From positions 62,001 through 126,000 of the forward strand of contig NZ_BLAE01000017.1 in the NCBI RefSeq assembly GCF_009687865.1: DNA of 64,000 nucleotides, read 5' to 3'. Positions 44,634 through 54,200 of the stretch are shown in pieces. Positions within the stretch are counted from its first letter, which is position 1. The number at the start of each line of letters is the position of its first letter. This stretch comes from Acrocarpospora macrocephala (GTDB lineage Bacteria; Actinomycetota; Actinomycetes; Streptosporangiales; Streptosporangiaceae). The notes beneath the pieces were generated by a model that had not been told where the DNA came from, did not search any database, and saw only the letters and a list, made by a program, of their open reading frames with translations. The position numbers and the translations under genes are program-made.

Positions 44634-45275
44634 ATGTCGAAACTGCTGATGATCGTCGGGAGTACACGCCCCGCACGGGCGGCGGATCTCGTGGTGCCCT
44701 GGCTCACCTCGCGGGCCCGTGCGCACGACGGCTTCGAGGTTGAGCTCGCTGATCTGCGGGACTGGCCGCTGCCGATCTTCGGTGAGCACAGAGGGACGGT
44801 CGGCGACCTCGACGATCCGACCTACTCCGAGCCGATCGTGCGGGCCTGGAACGAGAAGGTGAAGCAGTCCGACGCCTTCATCGTCGTCACCCCGGAGTAC
44901 AACCACAGCATTCCCGGGGGCCTGAAGAATGCCATCGACAGCGTGTGGCTGTCGTTCGGCTTCCGCAACAAGCCCGTCGCGGTCCTCGGCTACAGCAACG
45001 GCATCGGGGCGGGGATCCGCGCCATCGAGCATCTGGCGCAGGTGTTCGTCGAGGCCGAAGCCGTTCCCCTGCGCAACACCGTCGTCCTGCCCTTCGTGAA
45101 CACGGCATTCGGCGAGGAGGGCGAGCCGGTCGATCCCGCGACGGACATCAGCCTGCAGGTCATGCTCGACGACCTGGCCTGGTGGTCTGCGGCACTGGAC
45201 AAGGCCCGCGCCGCAGGCGAGCTGCCCCCCGGCTCGCTGCGGGCCCGGGCCGCGCTGGCCGCCGCCCGGACATGA
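44634..45275 (+). CDS. NADPH-dependent FMN reductase family protein
   Basis: At 213 residues this is a flavodoxin-like reductase: LLMIVGSTRPARAADLV, DLRDWPLPIF, VVTPEYNHSIPGGLKNAID and VLGYSNGIGAG. It reduces quinones, azo dyes or chromate-like compounds through FMN. AAGGAATACGGAG-like sequence precedes the ATG. It belongs with the adjacent redox genes. Confidence 0.88.
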   Translation: MSKLLMIVGSTRPARAADLVVPWLTSRARAHDGFEVELADLRDWPLPIFGEHRGTVGDLDDPTYSEPIVRAWNEKVKQSDAFIVVTPEYNHSIPGGLKNAIDSVWLSFGFRNKPVAVLGYSNGIGAGIRAIEHLAQVFVEAEAVPLRNTVVLPFVNTAFGEEGEPVDPATDISLQVMLDDLAWWSAALDKARAAGELPPGSLRARAALAAART

Positions 45276-45377
45276 CCCGCACCAGCGGGCGGTGCGCACC
45301 GCCCGCGCGCTGACTGACAGCAACGGCAACCACGCCACCGACCGACGAGGCATCCACCACCACCAGGGAGAGGTCAC

Positions 45378-45857
45378 ATGAGCTTCGACACACCTGCGGG
45401 GACCCGCGGCAGCCGCCAGCCTGCCGGATGGGCGTTTCGATGGTTGAACAAGGTGATGACCAGGAGGATCCGCCGCACGGGCGGCCGCACGCCCATGGGC
45501 TTCAACGCCCTGGTCCTGACGAGCGTCGGCCGCAAGAGCGGACTGCAGCGAACGACGCCGGTCGGCTACTTCCCCGGTAGGGACGGAAGCTGGCTGATCG
45601 TGGCGTCGGCGGCCGGAGCGGCGGGCAACCCGGCGTGGTACTACAACCTCGCCGCCCATCCCGACCAGGTTCGGGTCGAGGTCGAGGGCCGCACGGTGGC
45701 GGTGATCGCCGAGCAACTCCATGGGGTGGAGCGCGAACAGGCATGGGAGCAGATCATCGCCGCTGCGCCCCGTTTCGCTCAGTACCAGCACAAGACCGAC
45801 CGGGAACTGCCGATCATCCGGCTGATGCCCCGATCCAGCGAGGAGTCGATCGCATGA
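45378..45857 (+). CDS. Ddn-type F420-dependent nitroreductase family protein
   Basis: This 159-residue protein has the deazaflavin-dependent nitroreductase pattern: MGFNALVLTSVGRKSGLQRT, PVGYFPGRDGSWLIVASAAG, NPAWYYNLAAHPDQVRVEV. Relatives such as Ddn use F420H2 to reduce quinones and nitroaromatics. GGGAGAGG precedes the ATG. Its stop overlaps the next ATG by four bases. Confidence 0.88.
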   Translation: MSFDTPAGTRGSRQPAGWAFRWLNKVMTRRIRRTGGRTPMGFNALVLTSVGRKSGLQRTTPVGYFPGRDGSWLIVASAAGAAGNPAWYYNLAAHPDQVRVEVEGRTVAVIAEQLHGVEREQAWEQIIAAAPRFAQYQHKTDRELPIIRLMPRSSEESIA

Positions 45858-46282
45858 ATAAAGCCCATGTAGCTCCGACCGAGCCCACTGTCCCGGGGGC
45901 GGTGGAGCCCCGCCGGCTCCTCATCGCCGCCACCGCGGCGGTCGTCGTCGATCTCCTGGTGTTCTGGATCGGCTCCGCCGCCGGCGCATCCTTAAAGATC
46001 GAGGCGCCGTACGAGCTCAACGCCCTAGTCGTGGCGCTCGCGACAGCGGTGCCGATGCTCGCGGCCGGCGCCGTCGTCTGGCTTGTGGCGCGACGGCTCC
46101 CGGGCGTCCGCCGCTGGGCCGCTTGGGTCGGACTCGCCTTCGCACTCGTCTCCGCGCTGATGCCCTTCGTCGTCTCCGCCGACGTCGCCACGGGGGTCAC
46201 GCTCGCCCTGATGCATGGCGTGGCCGGGACCGCGTGGGTCGTCGCTCTCCTGCGCCACCGGCCAAGAGCACTGACCCGCTGA
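45854..46282 (+). CDS. Four-helix membrane protein (DUF6069-like)
   Basis: The 142-residue protein has four hydrophobic segments, including RRLLIAATAAVVVDLLVFWI, LNALVVALATAVPMLAAGAV, WAAWVGLAFALVSALMPFVV and ATGVTLALMHGVAGTAWVVA. This is the layout of small DUF6069 proteins often found beside HxlR/MarR or nitroreductase genes; function unknown. ATG 45854 overlaps the Ddn-like gene stop. Confidence 0.78.
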   Translation: MNKAHVAPTEPTVPGAVEPRRLLIAATAAVVVDLLVFWIGSAAGASLKIEAPYELNALVVALATAVPMLAAGAVVWLVARRLPGVRRWAAWVGLAFALVSALMPFVVSADVATGVTLALMHGVAGTAWVVALLRHRPRALTR

Positions 46283-46287
46283 TCCGA

Positions 46288-46446
46288 CACCGCGCCGTAG
46301 CCGGTGCCGCACAACTGCTCGACCTCGGCATCCATCATCCGCTGAGTGAACTCTCGGATCATCGTCCGCAGCAGGTCCGGGCTCGCCGCCGCGAGGGTGT
46401 CTTCCAAGTACTCCCCAGTAGTGAGCACAATGTCGTTGACGGTCAC
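46288..46446 (-). mobile_element. IS256-family transposase, N-terminal fragment
   Basis: On the minus strand the frame reads TTGEYLEDTLAAASPDLLRT, then REFTQRMMDAEVEQLCGTGYGAV, which matches the conserved start of IS256/IS285 mutator-type transposases. The DDE catalytic part is absent and the frame runs into unrelated sequence. No terminal inverted repeats are visible. The rest of the 578-base gap 46283-46861 holds a short open end (SLDVERLLKEFEGIWALLR, about 46540-46636) that I do not recognise and the shared element at 46684. Confidence 0.65.
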
Positions 46447-46683
46447 TTCATCCCATTCATGTCGATATGAGCGAGTCGAAGGATTACGGAGTGGCCGTCT
46501 TTTATCACATGGTTCTCTCCCGCACCACAGCATGGGCTAGATCACCCGTACACCATCTCCCTGGACGTTGAACGGTTGTTGAAGGAGTTTGAAGGCATCT
46601 GGGCCCTCCTTCGGTCGTCCCCACCGCGTCTCTAAGAAACGATGGTTTTCTGAAGGCAAGGGGTGAGGGCGACCGCTGCGGTT

Positions 46684-46713
46684 CCTAAGTTACTCACAGC
46701 TACTTTGCCCCTC
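46684..46713. repeat. Shared 30-base element, copy B
   Basis: Core AAGTTACTCACAGCTAC; matches 23 of 30 bases with 42570-42599. It contains AGTTACTCAC and AGCTACTTTG as ten-base direct repeats and lies about 150-180 bases upstream of the NmrA-type gene at 46862, so it is likely a promoter or operator element. Confidence 0.42.
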
Positions 46714-46861
46714 GCCGCAGCTTCGGGTGCCGAGCACTGGGCCGGTGGACCCGGCGGCCTGCCCCGACGGACGAGAACGGCAACCCGCTGCCGCTGTCAG
46801 CAATCCAGCACCAGGACGAGGTACAGGGCGAAGTGCCCCGCGCCTCAGAAGGAGAACCAAC

Positions 46862-47773
46862 ATGACCACCCAGACGCAGAACACTACGAACGCGCCGACG
46901 GTGCTTCTGATCGGAGCCACGGGTTCGCTCGGCGAGCTGATCGCCCGCGAACTTCTCCAGCGCGGGGCGCAGCTGCGCCTCCTTGTCCGGCCGAAGAGCC
47001 GCGGCAAGCTCGCGGAAGACGTGGCGCGCGCCGCTGAGGTCCTCGATGACGCCGAGGGTGCTTTTGAGGGCGTGGGCACGGTGGTCTCCGCCGTGCAGGG
47101 TTCGCCGTCGACCATCGTCGATGCGCAGCTGGAATGGCTGCGAGCCGCCCGCGAGGCCGGTGTGCGCCGTTTCATCCCCTCCGACTACAGCATGAACTTC
47201 TTCGGCCTCGACCAGGGGGACAACATCCCCTCGGATCACCGCCGCGAATTCGCACGCCGCGCCGAGGATGAGCGCGGTGACGTGGAGATCGTCCATGTGC
47301 TCAACGGTGCGTTCCTCGACCGGAAGGTGCTGTTCGGATTCCTCGGAGCCATCGACCTGGACAAGGACGAGGCCTACCTGTGGGGCGACGGTGACCAGAA
47401 GATGGGCATGACCACCTACGCCGACACTGCCGCCTACATCGCCGAGGCGGCCCTGGATGAGCGTCCGGTGCCGGAGCACCTGTTCGTCGCGGCTGAGGAG
47501 CCGACCTTCCATGAGCTGGTGGCCGAGACCGAGGCCGGCCTCGGCCGCAAGCTGACGGTCAAGACGATGGGCTCGCTGTCCGACCTGGACGACGAGATCG
47601 CTCGGCGCCAGCAGGAGAACGAGGACATGTACTCCTACATTCCGCTCATGTACTGGCGCGCCATGCTCAGCGGCAAGGGCAAGCTCGGCGAGCTGTCGAA
47701 CTCTCGGTACCCCTCGGTCCAGCCCATCGGCGTACGGGAGTACGCCCAGCTGATGGCGGCCGGTCAGGCCTGA
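46862..47773 (+). CDS. NmrA/isoflavone-reductase-like NAD(P)-binding protein
   Basis: This 303-residue protein has the Rossmann motif VLLIGATGSLGELIARELLQ, VSAVQGSPSTIVDAQ, RRFIPSDYSMNFFGL and NGAFLDRKVLFGFLGAID. The family includes NmrA redox sensors and isoflavone/phenylcoumaran-type reductases; the SDY and later K-poor sequence do not settle the activity. AAGGAG precedes ATG 46862. Element B upstream suggests specific regulation. Confidence 0.86.
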   Translation: MTTQTQNTTNAPTVLLIGATGSLGELIARELLQRGAQLRLLVRPKSRGKLAEDVARAAEVLDDAEGAFEGVGTVVSAVQGSPSTIVDAQLEWLRAAREAGVRRFIPSDYSMNFFGLDQGDNIPSDHRREFARRAEDERGDVEIVHVLNGAFLDRKVLFGFLGAIDLDKDEAYLWGDGDQKMGMTTYADTAAYIAEAALDERPVPEHLFVAAEEPTFHELVAETEAGLGRKLTVKTMGSLSDLDDEIARRQQENEDMYSYIPLMYWRAMLSGKGKLGELSNSRYPSVQPIGVREYAQLMAAGQA

Positions 47774-47899
47774 TCCCCCAGGCGTTCTCCTCCCACAGCC
47801 GTGCCCGGGCACAGGTGTGCTCTGCTTTCCCGCACCGGGAGACGCCGCCGACTTCGGCCGCAACCCGCACGGCACCGAGTTCGGCGACCACGGCCGCTG

Positions 47900-48302
47900 C
47901 CAGGTCCGCTACTGCAAAGCCAAAAGGGCTCGCCGCCCAAACGCCGCATCTACGGCCCGGAAAAGGAGGCGCTCGGCGTGCTGGCCATCGAGGTCAGCGA
48001 TCTCGCGCAGCAGGAGACCGTGTTCTGGAAGGAAGGTTGTGCGGGCTGGGTCATCGCCGAGGACGAGCGCCTGCGCTGTCCCGACGTCGATCAGGCCGAT
48101 GAAGTCGTCAACGGCGCAGGCCCGACCGTAGTCACCCACTTCGTCCGCCAACGACTCCTGGTCCCCACCCGGCCTGGATTTCGCCGCAAGCCTGGGCGCG
48201 GGCGTACTGGCCGCCCTCGCCATCACGATGGCCGCACTGCCATTGCCGGACATCTCCACCCGGCACAACGCCGTCCGTTACGAGTGGCAAGAAGCGATGT
48301 GA
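47900..48302 (+). pseudogene. Possible frameshifted fragment of an unrecognised gene
   Basis: One frame reads IYGPEKEALGVLAIEVSDLA and ADEVVNGAGPTVVTHFVRQR; a second frame continues after about 48165 as FAASLGAGVLAALAITMAAL and STRHNAVRYEWQEAM up to TGA 48300-48302. The second piece looks like a membrane helix with a C-terminal tail. I cannot name the family. The 695-base gap 47774-48468 shows nothing else except the inverted repeat at 48406. Confidence 0.25.
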
Positions 48303-48405
48303 TTCCGGTAGCCCGCCGTCGGCGCGGGGCGCACGGGAGTTGACCGCCGGGCCTGAGCGTCGGCGGGTTCGCAGTCCTTGAACTACCCCCTCTGGGGCTG
48401 GGGTG

Positions 48406-48432
48406 GAAGTACAGTTCCGGGAAGCGTACTTC
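48406..48432. promoter_or_regulatory. Inverted repeat upstream of the DUF234 ATPase gene
   Basis: GAAGTAC (48406-48412) and GTACTTC (48426-48432) are a perfect 7+7 inverted repeat with a 13-base spacer, 37 bases before the likely start at 48469. It may be an operator or part of an autoregulated leader. Confidence 0.4.
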
Positions 48433-48468
48433 AGTGAGATACGATTCCCTGATAGTTGGGGAAGCATA

Positions 48469-49944
48469 GTGATCCGGAAGCCCGCGCATGTCTTCGATCG
48501 GAGCCGGGAGTGGGAGGGGCTGGTTGGCTTCGTCTCGCATGGGCAATCTGTGGCCACCCTCGGTGTTGTCAGCGGGCGGCGGCGGCAGGGCAAGAGCTTT
48601 CTGTTGGAGGCGCTGGCGCGGGAGACGGGCGGGTTTTACTTCGGTGCGACCGAAGCCACTGAGGCGGAATCGCTGCGGATCTTCGCGGAGGCTCTGACGC
48701 GGTATACCCGTGAGCCGCTGGAGATTCCGTTCCGGGACTGGAACGACGCGTTTCCTTATCTGTTCCGGCAGTTCCGTGACCGGCCCGTTCCGGTGGTCAT
48801 CGATGAGTTCCCCTTTCTGTCCAAGGTGTCGCCCTCCCTGCCGTCGATCATCCAGCGGGAACTAAGGCCGGGCGGCAGCGGTCGGCAGAGCACCGCGCGG
48901 CTGCTGTTGTGTGGGTCTGCGATGTCGGTGATGGGTGGTCTGCTGGCCGGGCAGGCGCCGCTGCGTGGCCGGGCCGGGTTGGAGCTCGTTGTTCAGCCGT
49001 TCTCCTACCGGGACGCGGCCGAATTCTGGGGGCTCACCGATCCGCGCCTTGCCCTGCTCGTTCACATGATCGTCGGCGGCACGCCCGCCTACCGCGAGGA
49101 GTTCGTCAGCGGGGACGCTCCGGCGGATCTCGCGGACTTCGATGCCTGGGTTGTCCGGACGGTGCTCAACCGGCAGAGCCCGTTGTTCCGGGAAGCCCGC
49201 TATCTGCTGGCGGAGGAGTCTGACATTCGCGACCCCGCCCTCTACCACTCCGTGCTAGCCGCCATCGCGACCGGGAATACGACCAACGGCGGGATCGCGA
49301 GCTATATCGGCCGCAGGTCCGATGAGATCTCACACCCGCTCAACGTGCTGGAGAGCTGCGCACTGATCGCCAAAGAACCAGATCTCTTCCGTAACGGCCG
49401 GTCCCGGTACCGGATCGTCGAGCCGCTCATCACCTTCTACGAGGCGATCATGCGCCGCCGCTGGACGGAGTTGGAGCGGAACCGGGCCGAGGCCGTTTGG
49501 GAGGCCACCCGTCCCACCTTCCTGAAGCAGGTGGCCGGGCCGCACTTCGAAGCCGTGTGCCGGGACTTCGCCGTCGACGCGGACGTGGAACTGTTCGGGG
49601 AGCTCCCGGCCGAGGTCGGCTCCGGCGTGGTCAACGACCCAGCCACGCGTACCCAGATCGAGATCGACGTGGTCGTGATGGCGGCCCAGCATCCCAACGA
49701 GCCGCGTCGCGTCCTGTCGTTGGGCGAGGCGAAGTGGGGTGAGGTCATGGGACACGGTCCTTTCCAGCGGCTGGCTCGGGCACGCGATCTCCTGGCGGTC
49801 AAGGGTTTCGACACCCGGGACACCGTCCTGGCGTGCTACTCCGGAGCCGGATTCACCGAGGAACTCCACGCCGACGCCCGGACTGGCACGGTCCTGATCG
49901 GCCTGGACCAGCTCTACGCTGATGGACCACCTCCCGGTCAGTGA
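48469..49944 (+). CDS. AAA+ ATPase with C-terminal DUF234 nuclease-like domain
   Basis: The 491-residue protein has Walker A SGRRRQGKSF, Walker B VPVVIDEFPFLSK, a sensor-like LLLCGSAMSVM, a winged-helix region (GGIASYIGRRSDEISHPLNV) and a C-terminal DUF234 domain. The latter shows a PD-(D/E)xK-like layout: IEIDVVVMA followed by LGEAKW. Such ATPases are common in archaea and bacteria, often in mobile or defence-rich DNA, and few have a known function. It starts at GTG 48469 with GGGGAAG upstream. Confidence 0.85.
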   Translation: MIRKPAHVFDRSREWEGLVGFVSHGQSVATLGVVSGRRRQGKSFLLEALARETGGFYFGATEATEAESLRIFAEALTRYTREPLEIPFRDWNDAFPYLFRQFRDRPVPVVIDEFPFLSKVSPSLPSIIQRELRPGGSGRQSTARLLLCGSAMSVMGGLLAGQAPLRGRAGLELVVQPFSYRDAAEFWGLTDPRLALLVHMIVGGTPAYREEFVSGDAPADLADFDAWVVRTVLNRQSPLFREARYLLAEESDIRDPALYHSVLAAIATGNTTNGGIASYIGRRSDEISHPLNVLESCALIAKEPDLFRNGRSRYRIVEPLITFYEAIMRRRWTELERNRAEAVWEATRPTFLKQVAGPHFEAVCRDFAVDADVELFGELPAEVGSGVVNDPATRTQIEIDVVVMAAQHPNEPRRVLSLGEAKWGEVMGHGPFQRLARARDLLAVKGFDTRDTVLACYSGAGFTEELHADARTGTVLIGLDQLYADGPPPGQ

Positions 49945-50052
49945 TCAGGTCGGCGGGAGGCCCATGGTGAAGTGCTGGGCCTTGCCGTCTGGGGCACGTT
50001 GTTCGTGGTCATGTATCGGGCTCGAGATGTCCTGGAACCGCAGGATGATGAT

Positions 50053-50526
50053 TTATTCGGCTAAGTCGTAGACGGTGACCGCGATGCCACGTCGTACCAG
50101 GCGCTGAATGACGAGCGGTTCGATGCGGTCCCAGGTGCCGCCGGCTAGGCCGCAGCCGATGCGCGGCATGTGCACGCTCGCGTTGTGTTCGACGGCGTGG
50201 GTGGTGAGCAGGTCCAGGCAGCTGTCCACGGCCTCGTAGCGGATGGGCGGAGTGGTGTCGGTGCCGTGGATATCGTGCTGGCCGACCATGTTGGCCACCC
50301 AGAGATCTTCTCCGACTGAGATCAGTTGGACCCTGCCCAGACCGAAGTCGTTGTGCTGCCGGTCCTGATGCCAGAGCCGGTAGGCGGCCTCCGGTTGCGG
50401 CCAGCGCTCGGAGAGGGCCAACACGAAGCCGCGACCCCACCCACCGATGTCATTGCACACATGACAGATGATTTTCGGGCCGTCGCCGGAGGGAGCTGTC
50501 GCGTCGCCCGTCACGTAGGAGATCAC
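50053..50526 (-). CDS. Macrodomain protein (ADP-ribose-binding)
   Basis: At 157 residues this is a single macrodomain: VTGDATAPSG, IICHVCNDIGGWGRGFVLAL, VANMVGQHDIHG and HMPRIGCGLAGGTWDRIEPL. Family members bind or hydrolyse ADP-ribose adducts; some (DarG, TARG1-like) reverse toxic ADP-ribosylation. No ADP-ribosylating toxin is adjacent, so it is a stand-alone hydrolase or the surviving half of such a pair. It is on the minus strand inside the presumed defence island. Confidence 0.87.
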   Translation of the reverse strand: MISYVTGDATAPSGDGPKIICHVCNDIGGWGRGFVLALSERWPQPEAAYRLWHQDRQHNDFGLGRVQLISVGEDLWVANMVGQHDIHGTDTTPPIRYEAVDSCLDLLTTHAVEHNASVHMPRIGCGLAGGTWDRIEPLVIQRLVRRGIAVTVYDLAE

Positions 50527-50631
50527 GCTCGCAGCCTACGAAGGAGCACTGACAGAACTCGGCCTCCGGGTTTTGTCGGAGCCGCCTGGCAGGATCTGTT
50601 TCGCTAGCCCCCCACGCTTGAGGAGATGTCG

Positions 50632-51204
50632 ATGAGCAGCGCGATCGCCGAGGACTACGCCTGGTTCGACCAGCATGATTCGGGTCTGGCTGAGGCGTTC
50701 TGTGTCACGTTTGTCCGTGGCCTGACTCCGCGGCAGGCCTTCGACCGGCTCGGCGTCACCCCCGATGATGATCCCGATGACGACGGCTTCTATGAGGAGG
50801 GAGTGATGGCCGCGAGTGCGGTTGACGGAGGCACCGTCCTTATCGAGTTCAACGGTTTTCAGGGCATTCTCGACTCGGTGACTGGGCCGTTATCGGTGGG
50901 GACCGTGACCGCGGCGGTGTTCCGCAACGTCAACCACGACCAGCAGTTCGTCCACGCCGCTGACGGCCGGGTGACGGCCACGTTCGAGCCGGACTACCCC
51001 GCCCACGGGGGAGTCGACGAGGACCTGCTCCTGACGCACATGGTCGAACTCGGCATGCCTACCGATGACGTCGATGATGCTGACGACTGGGGCAACCCCA
51101 TCCACACCGCGTTCGCCCTCGCTGAGCGCGTGACAGGGGTACGGCTGACGCCCGGGGCCATCGACAGTCCTGCTCTCATCGGCTCGATCGCCCATCTGAG
51201 CTGA
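50632..51204 (+). CDS. DUF6461-family protein
   Basis: The 190-residue acidic protein has the DUF6461 pattern: YAWFDQHDSGLAEAFCVTFV near the start, LTPRQAFDRLG, and GTVLIEFNGFQGILDSV. Function unknown; actinomycetes carry many copies. I chose ATG 50632 because GAGGAG is six bases upstream; ATG 50626 would lie on the ribosome-binding site. Its stop is 17 bases from the convergent helicase stop. Confidence 0.78.
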   Translation: MSSAIAEDYAWFDQHDSGLAEAFCVTFVRGLTPRQAFDRLGVTPDDDPDDDGFYEEGVMAASAVDGGTVLIEFNGFQGILDSVTGPLSVGTVTAAVFRNVNHDQQFVHAADGRVTATFEPDYPAHGGVDEDLLLTHMVELGMPTDDVDDADDWGNPIHTAFALAERVTGVRLTPGAIDSPALIGSIAHLS

Positions 51205-51221
51205 GGGCGCCGTGGACAAGT

Positions 51222-54200
51222 TCACCCGGCGATAGCGGCGCGGCGGAACAGGTCAGCGGGCATTTCCTCGTCGAGTTGCCAGGTGATGGCCATGGGGCGG
51301 TTGCCGCGGTGTTCCACGTAGTGGGCGGTGCCGTGGAAGACGAATGGTTCGGGGTGGCCGTTGTCGTTTTCTGTGCGCTCGCGGGTGAACAGCAGGATGT
51401 GGCTGCCATGGCGTTTGTGGGTTTGGTAACGCCGGCCGGTGGTCGAGTCCGCGCTGGTGCGGTTCTGGGATTCCCAGTGGAATAGGGCAGGAGCGAGCGC
51501 GTAGTCGCGGTACATGGTTTGGGGAGAGAATTCTTTCTCGTTTTTGTGCAGGGTCACCAGGAGCGCGTCGCATTGGCTGGCGGGGCTCCAGGCGACGCCT
51601 TCGCGCATCGTGGCGGGGACCGAGCCGCCCAGGGTGGCCCAGCCGATGGCGGCCAGGATCTCGTCGGCGGAGTAACTGGCGTTGATGGCGAGCGGTACTT
51701 GGGCCAGCGATTCTGGCAGGGATTTGGTGACATGGCGCGGGCGTTCGATGCCGAAGGTGAGGACCTCGCGGATCTCCTCGCAGAGGGCGGATTCCGCGCG
51801 TAGCCGTACCAGTGCCTCGTCGTAGGTGGTGAAGTCGCCGCCGTCGCGCCAGAAGGAGAAGAAGAGCATGCGGGCGAACGCTTGGTCGACGGGGGAGCAG
51901 TCGGCGTAGCTCGGGCCGTCGGGGTGCAGGAGGCGGGCGTAGGTGTCGGCTCGGCGGCGGTCGTCCACGTGGAGGAGGGCTCGGACGCGGCGGCCAAGGG
52001 CTTCCTCCATGGGAGAGGCGGCCTGGTCGAGGAGGTTGGCGCGGCGTAGGAGATGGGTCCAGTAGCGGCGGTTGCGATAGAGGTCGCTGATGTCACGCCC
52101 GCTTGCTTCGAGATAGCCGATGAGCGACATCTCGGCATATGAGCGGACCTCTTGGGTGATCGTGGTGATCGTGGCGCTGAGATGGAGTTTGAGTTCGGCG
52201 AGCAGCCGGTCCTTGGTGACCCGATCCAGCACGATCTGACTGCCAGAGGGCAGCAGCGGGAAATCACCGGCCACCTGCTGTCCGAGGCGGCCACGGGAGA
52301 ATCCCGTCAATGCCTGGAAACGGCTGGCGAACCGATACTCCTTCCGGTGCTGCCCGACGAAGTCCAGCACCGTGAGGACCTCCTTTTCGGGGGTACGGCG
52401 CAGCCCGCGACCGAGCTGCTGCAGGAACACGGTCGCGCTTTCCGTGGGCCGGAGCATGAGCAGGGTGTTCACATCGGGGACGTCGAGACCCTCGTTGAAC
52501 AGGTCTACCGCGAACAGGAAGACGACCTTTCCGTCGCGCAGGTCCTTCAGCGCCGCCTTGCGCGGGCCGTCGTCGGTGGACGCGTCCACGGCAAGAGAGC
52601 GCAGGCCCATCGCGGTGAAGAAATCGGCCATGAAACGCGCATGCCGTACCGACACGCAGAAACCGAGCCCGCGTATCGCGGCGAGGTCGCTGACTTTGTC
52701 GCGGAGCGCGTTGAATATCAGCCGGGCGCGGACGTCGTCGCCGGTGAACACGTTTTCCAGGGCGGCGCTGCTGTAGGAGCCGCGTGACCATTTGACGCTG
52801 GTGAGGTCGGTCTCGTCGTTGATGCCGAAATAATGGAAGGGACACAGCAGGTCGGCGTCCAGAGCGTCCCAGAGACGGAGTTCTGAGGCGATGCGTTTGT
52901 CGAAGAATTCGTCCTGGACCCAGGTGCCGTCCGCGCGTTCGGGGGTCGCGGTGAGGCCGAGCAGTTCTTTGGGCTTGAGGTGGTCGATTATTTGGCGGTA
53001 GGTACGGGCGGCGGCGTGGTGGAACTCGTCGATGACCACGACGTCGAAGTGATCGGGCTCGAAGGCCGTGATGCCCTTGCTCGTCAACGACTGGACCGAG
53101 GCGAACACATGCCGCCAGTGCTTGGACCGGCTTTCGTCGACATGCAACTCCCCGAAGTCGGGCGCCGCCAGCACCTGCCGGTACGTGCGGAGCGCCTGAC
53201 CGAGAATCTCGCGACGATGCGCGACGAACAGGAGCGACGGCTGGGGCCCGAGACGTTGCCGCAAAGCGCGGTAGTCGAAAGCGGCGACCACGGTCTTGCC
53301 GGTCCCCGTGGCGGCGACCACGAGATTGCGGTGCCGCCCGTGCACGGTCCGTTCGACGTCGAGATCATCCAGCATTTCGAGCTGATGCGAGAACGGGTGG
53401 GGCAACAACTCCGGAATATCGAACAGCCGCTGACCGGCCTTCGACCGCGACAGCACCTCATCCAGGCGATCGCCGTCCGCCGAAGGGTCATAGGGCTCGA
53501 ACTGGGGCCGGTTCCAGTACGAGTCGAAGGTGCCCTCGAATTTGTCCAGCAGCCGGGGAGTCGTCACCGACGACAGCCGGACATTCCACTCCAGCCCATC
53601 GAGGAGCGCGGCCCGCGACAGATTTGAGCTGCCCACATACGCGGTGTCGAAGCCGGTACGGCGGCGCAGCAACCACGCCTTGGCGTGCAGGCGGGTGGAA
53701 TTCTGCTCGTACGTGATCCGGACCTCGGCCCCGAATTCGCGCACCAGCCGATCAAGGGCACGCCGTTCGGTCGCGCCCATATACGTGGTGGTGATGACCC
53801 GCAGCGGCACGCCCCGGCGGCGCAACTCGATCAGCGCTCGTTCCAGAATGCGCAGCCCAGACCATTTGACGAACGCGCACAACAAGTCCACCCGGTCGGC
53901 ACTGGCCAATTCAGTCGCCAGCTCATGGGCCAGATTCGGATCCTCGCGGGCATTGGTGAGCAGCGCCGCTTCGGAAAGCGAGGTCAGCGGACGGGCGGGC
54001 GAGGAAGCACCCGGCATGTTCCGCACGACCGACAGCAGCCGCCGCGGCCCTTTCTCGACGACTTCGGGATCGGCGAGCTGACGCAGCAGCCGGTTGGCCA
54101 GCTCCACCTGTTCCTCGGGGCTCTTGAGCGCGGCGAACGCCCGAGCAGCAGTGTCGCCGATGAAACGGCCGAGCAGGTGGGCGGTCTCCTCTTTGTCGAC

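Noticed and set aside
50053-51204. DarTG-type toxin-antitoxin pair formed by the macrodomain gene and the neighbouring DUF6461 gene
   Set aside because: The DUF6461 protein shows no ADP-ribosyltransferase motif and the genes are divergent rather than an operon.
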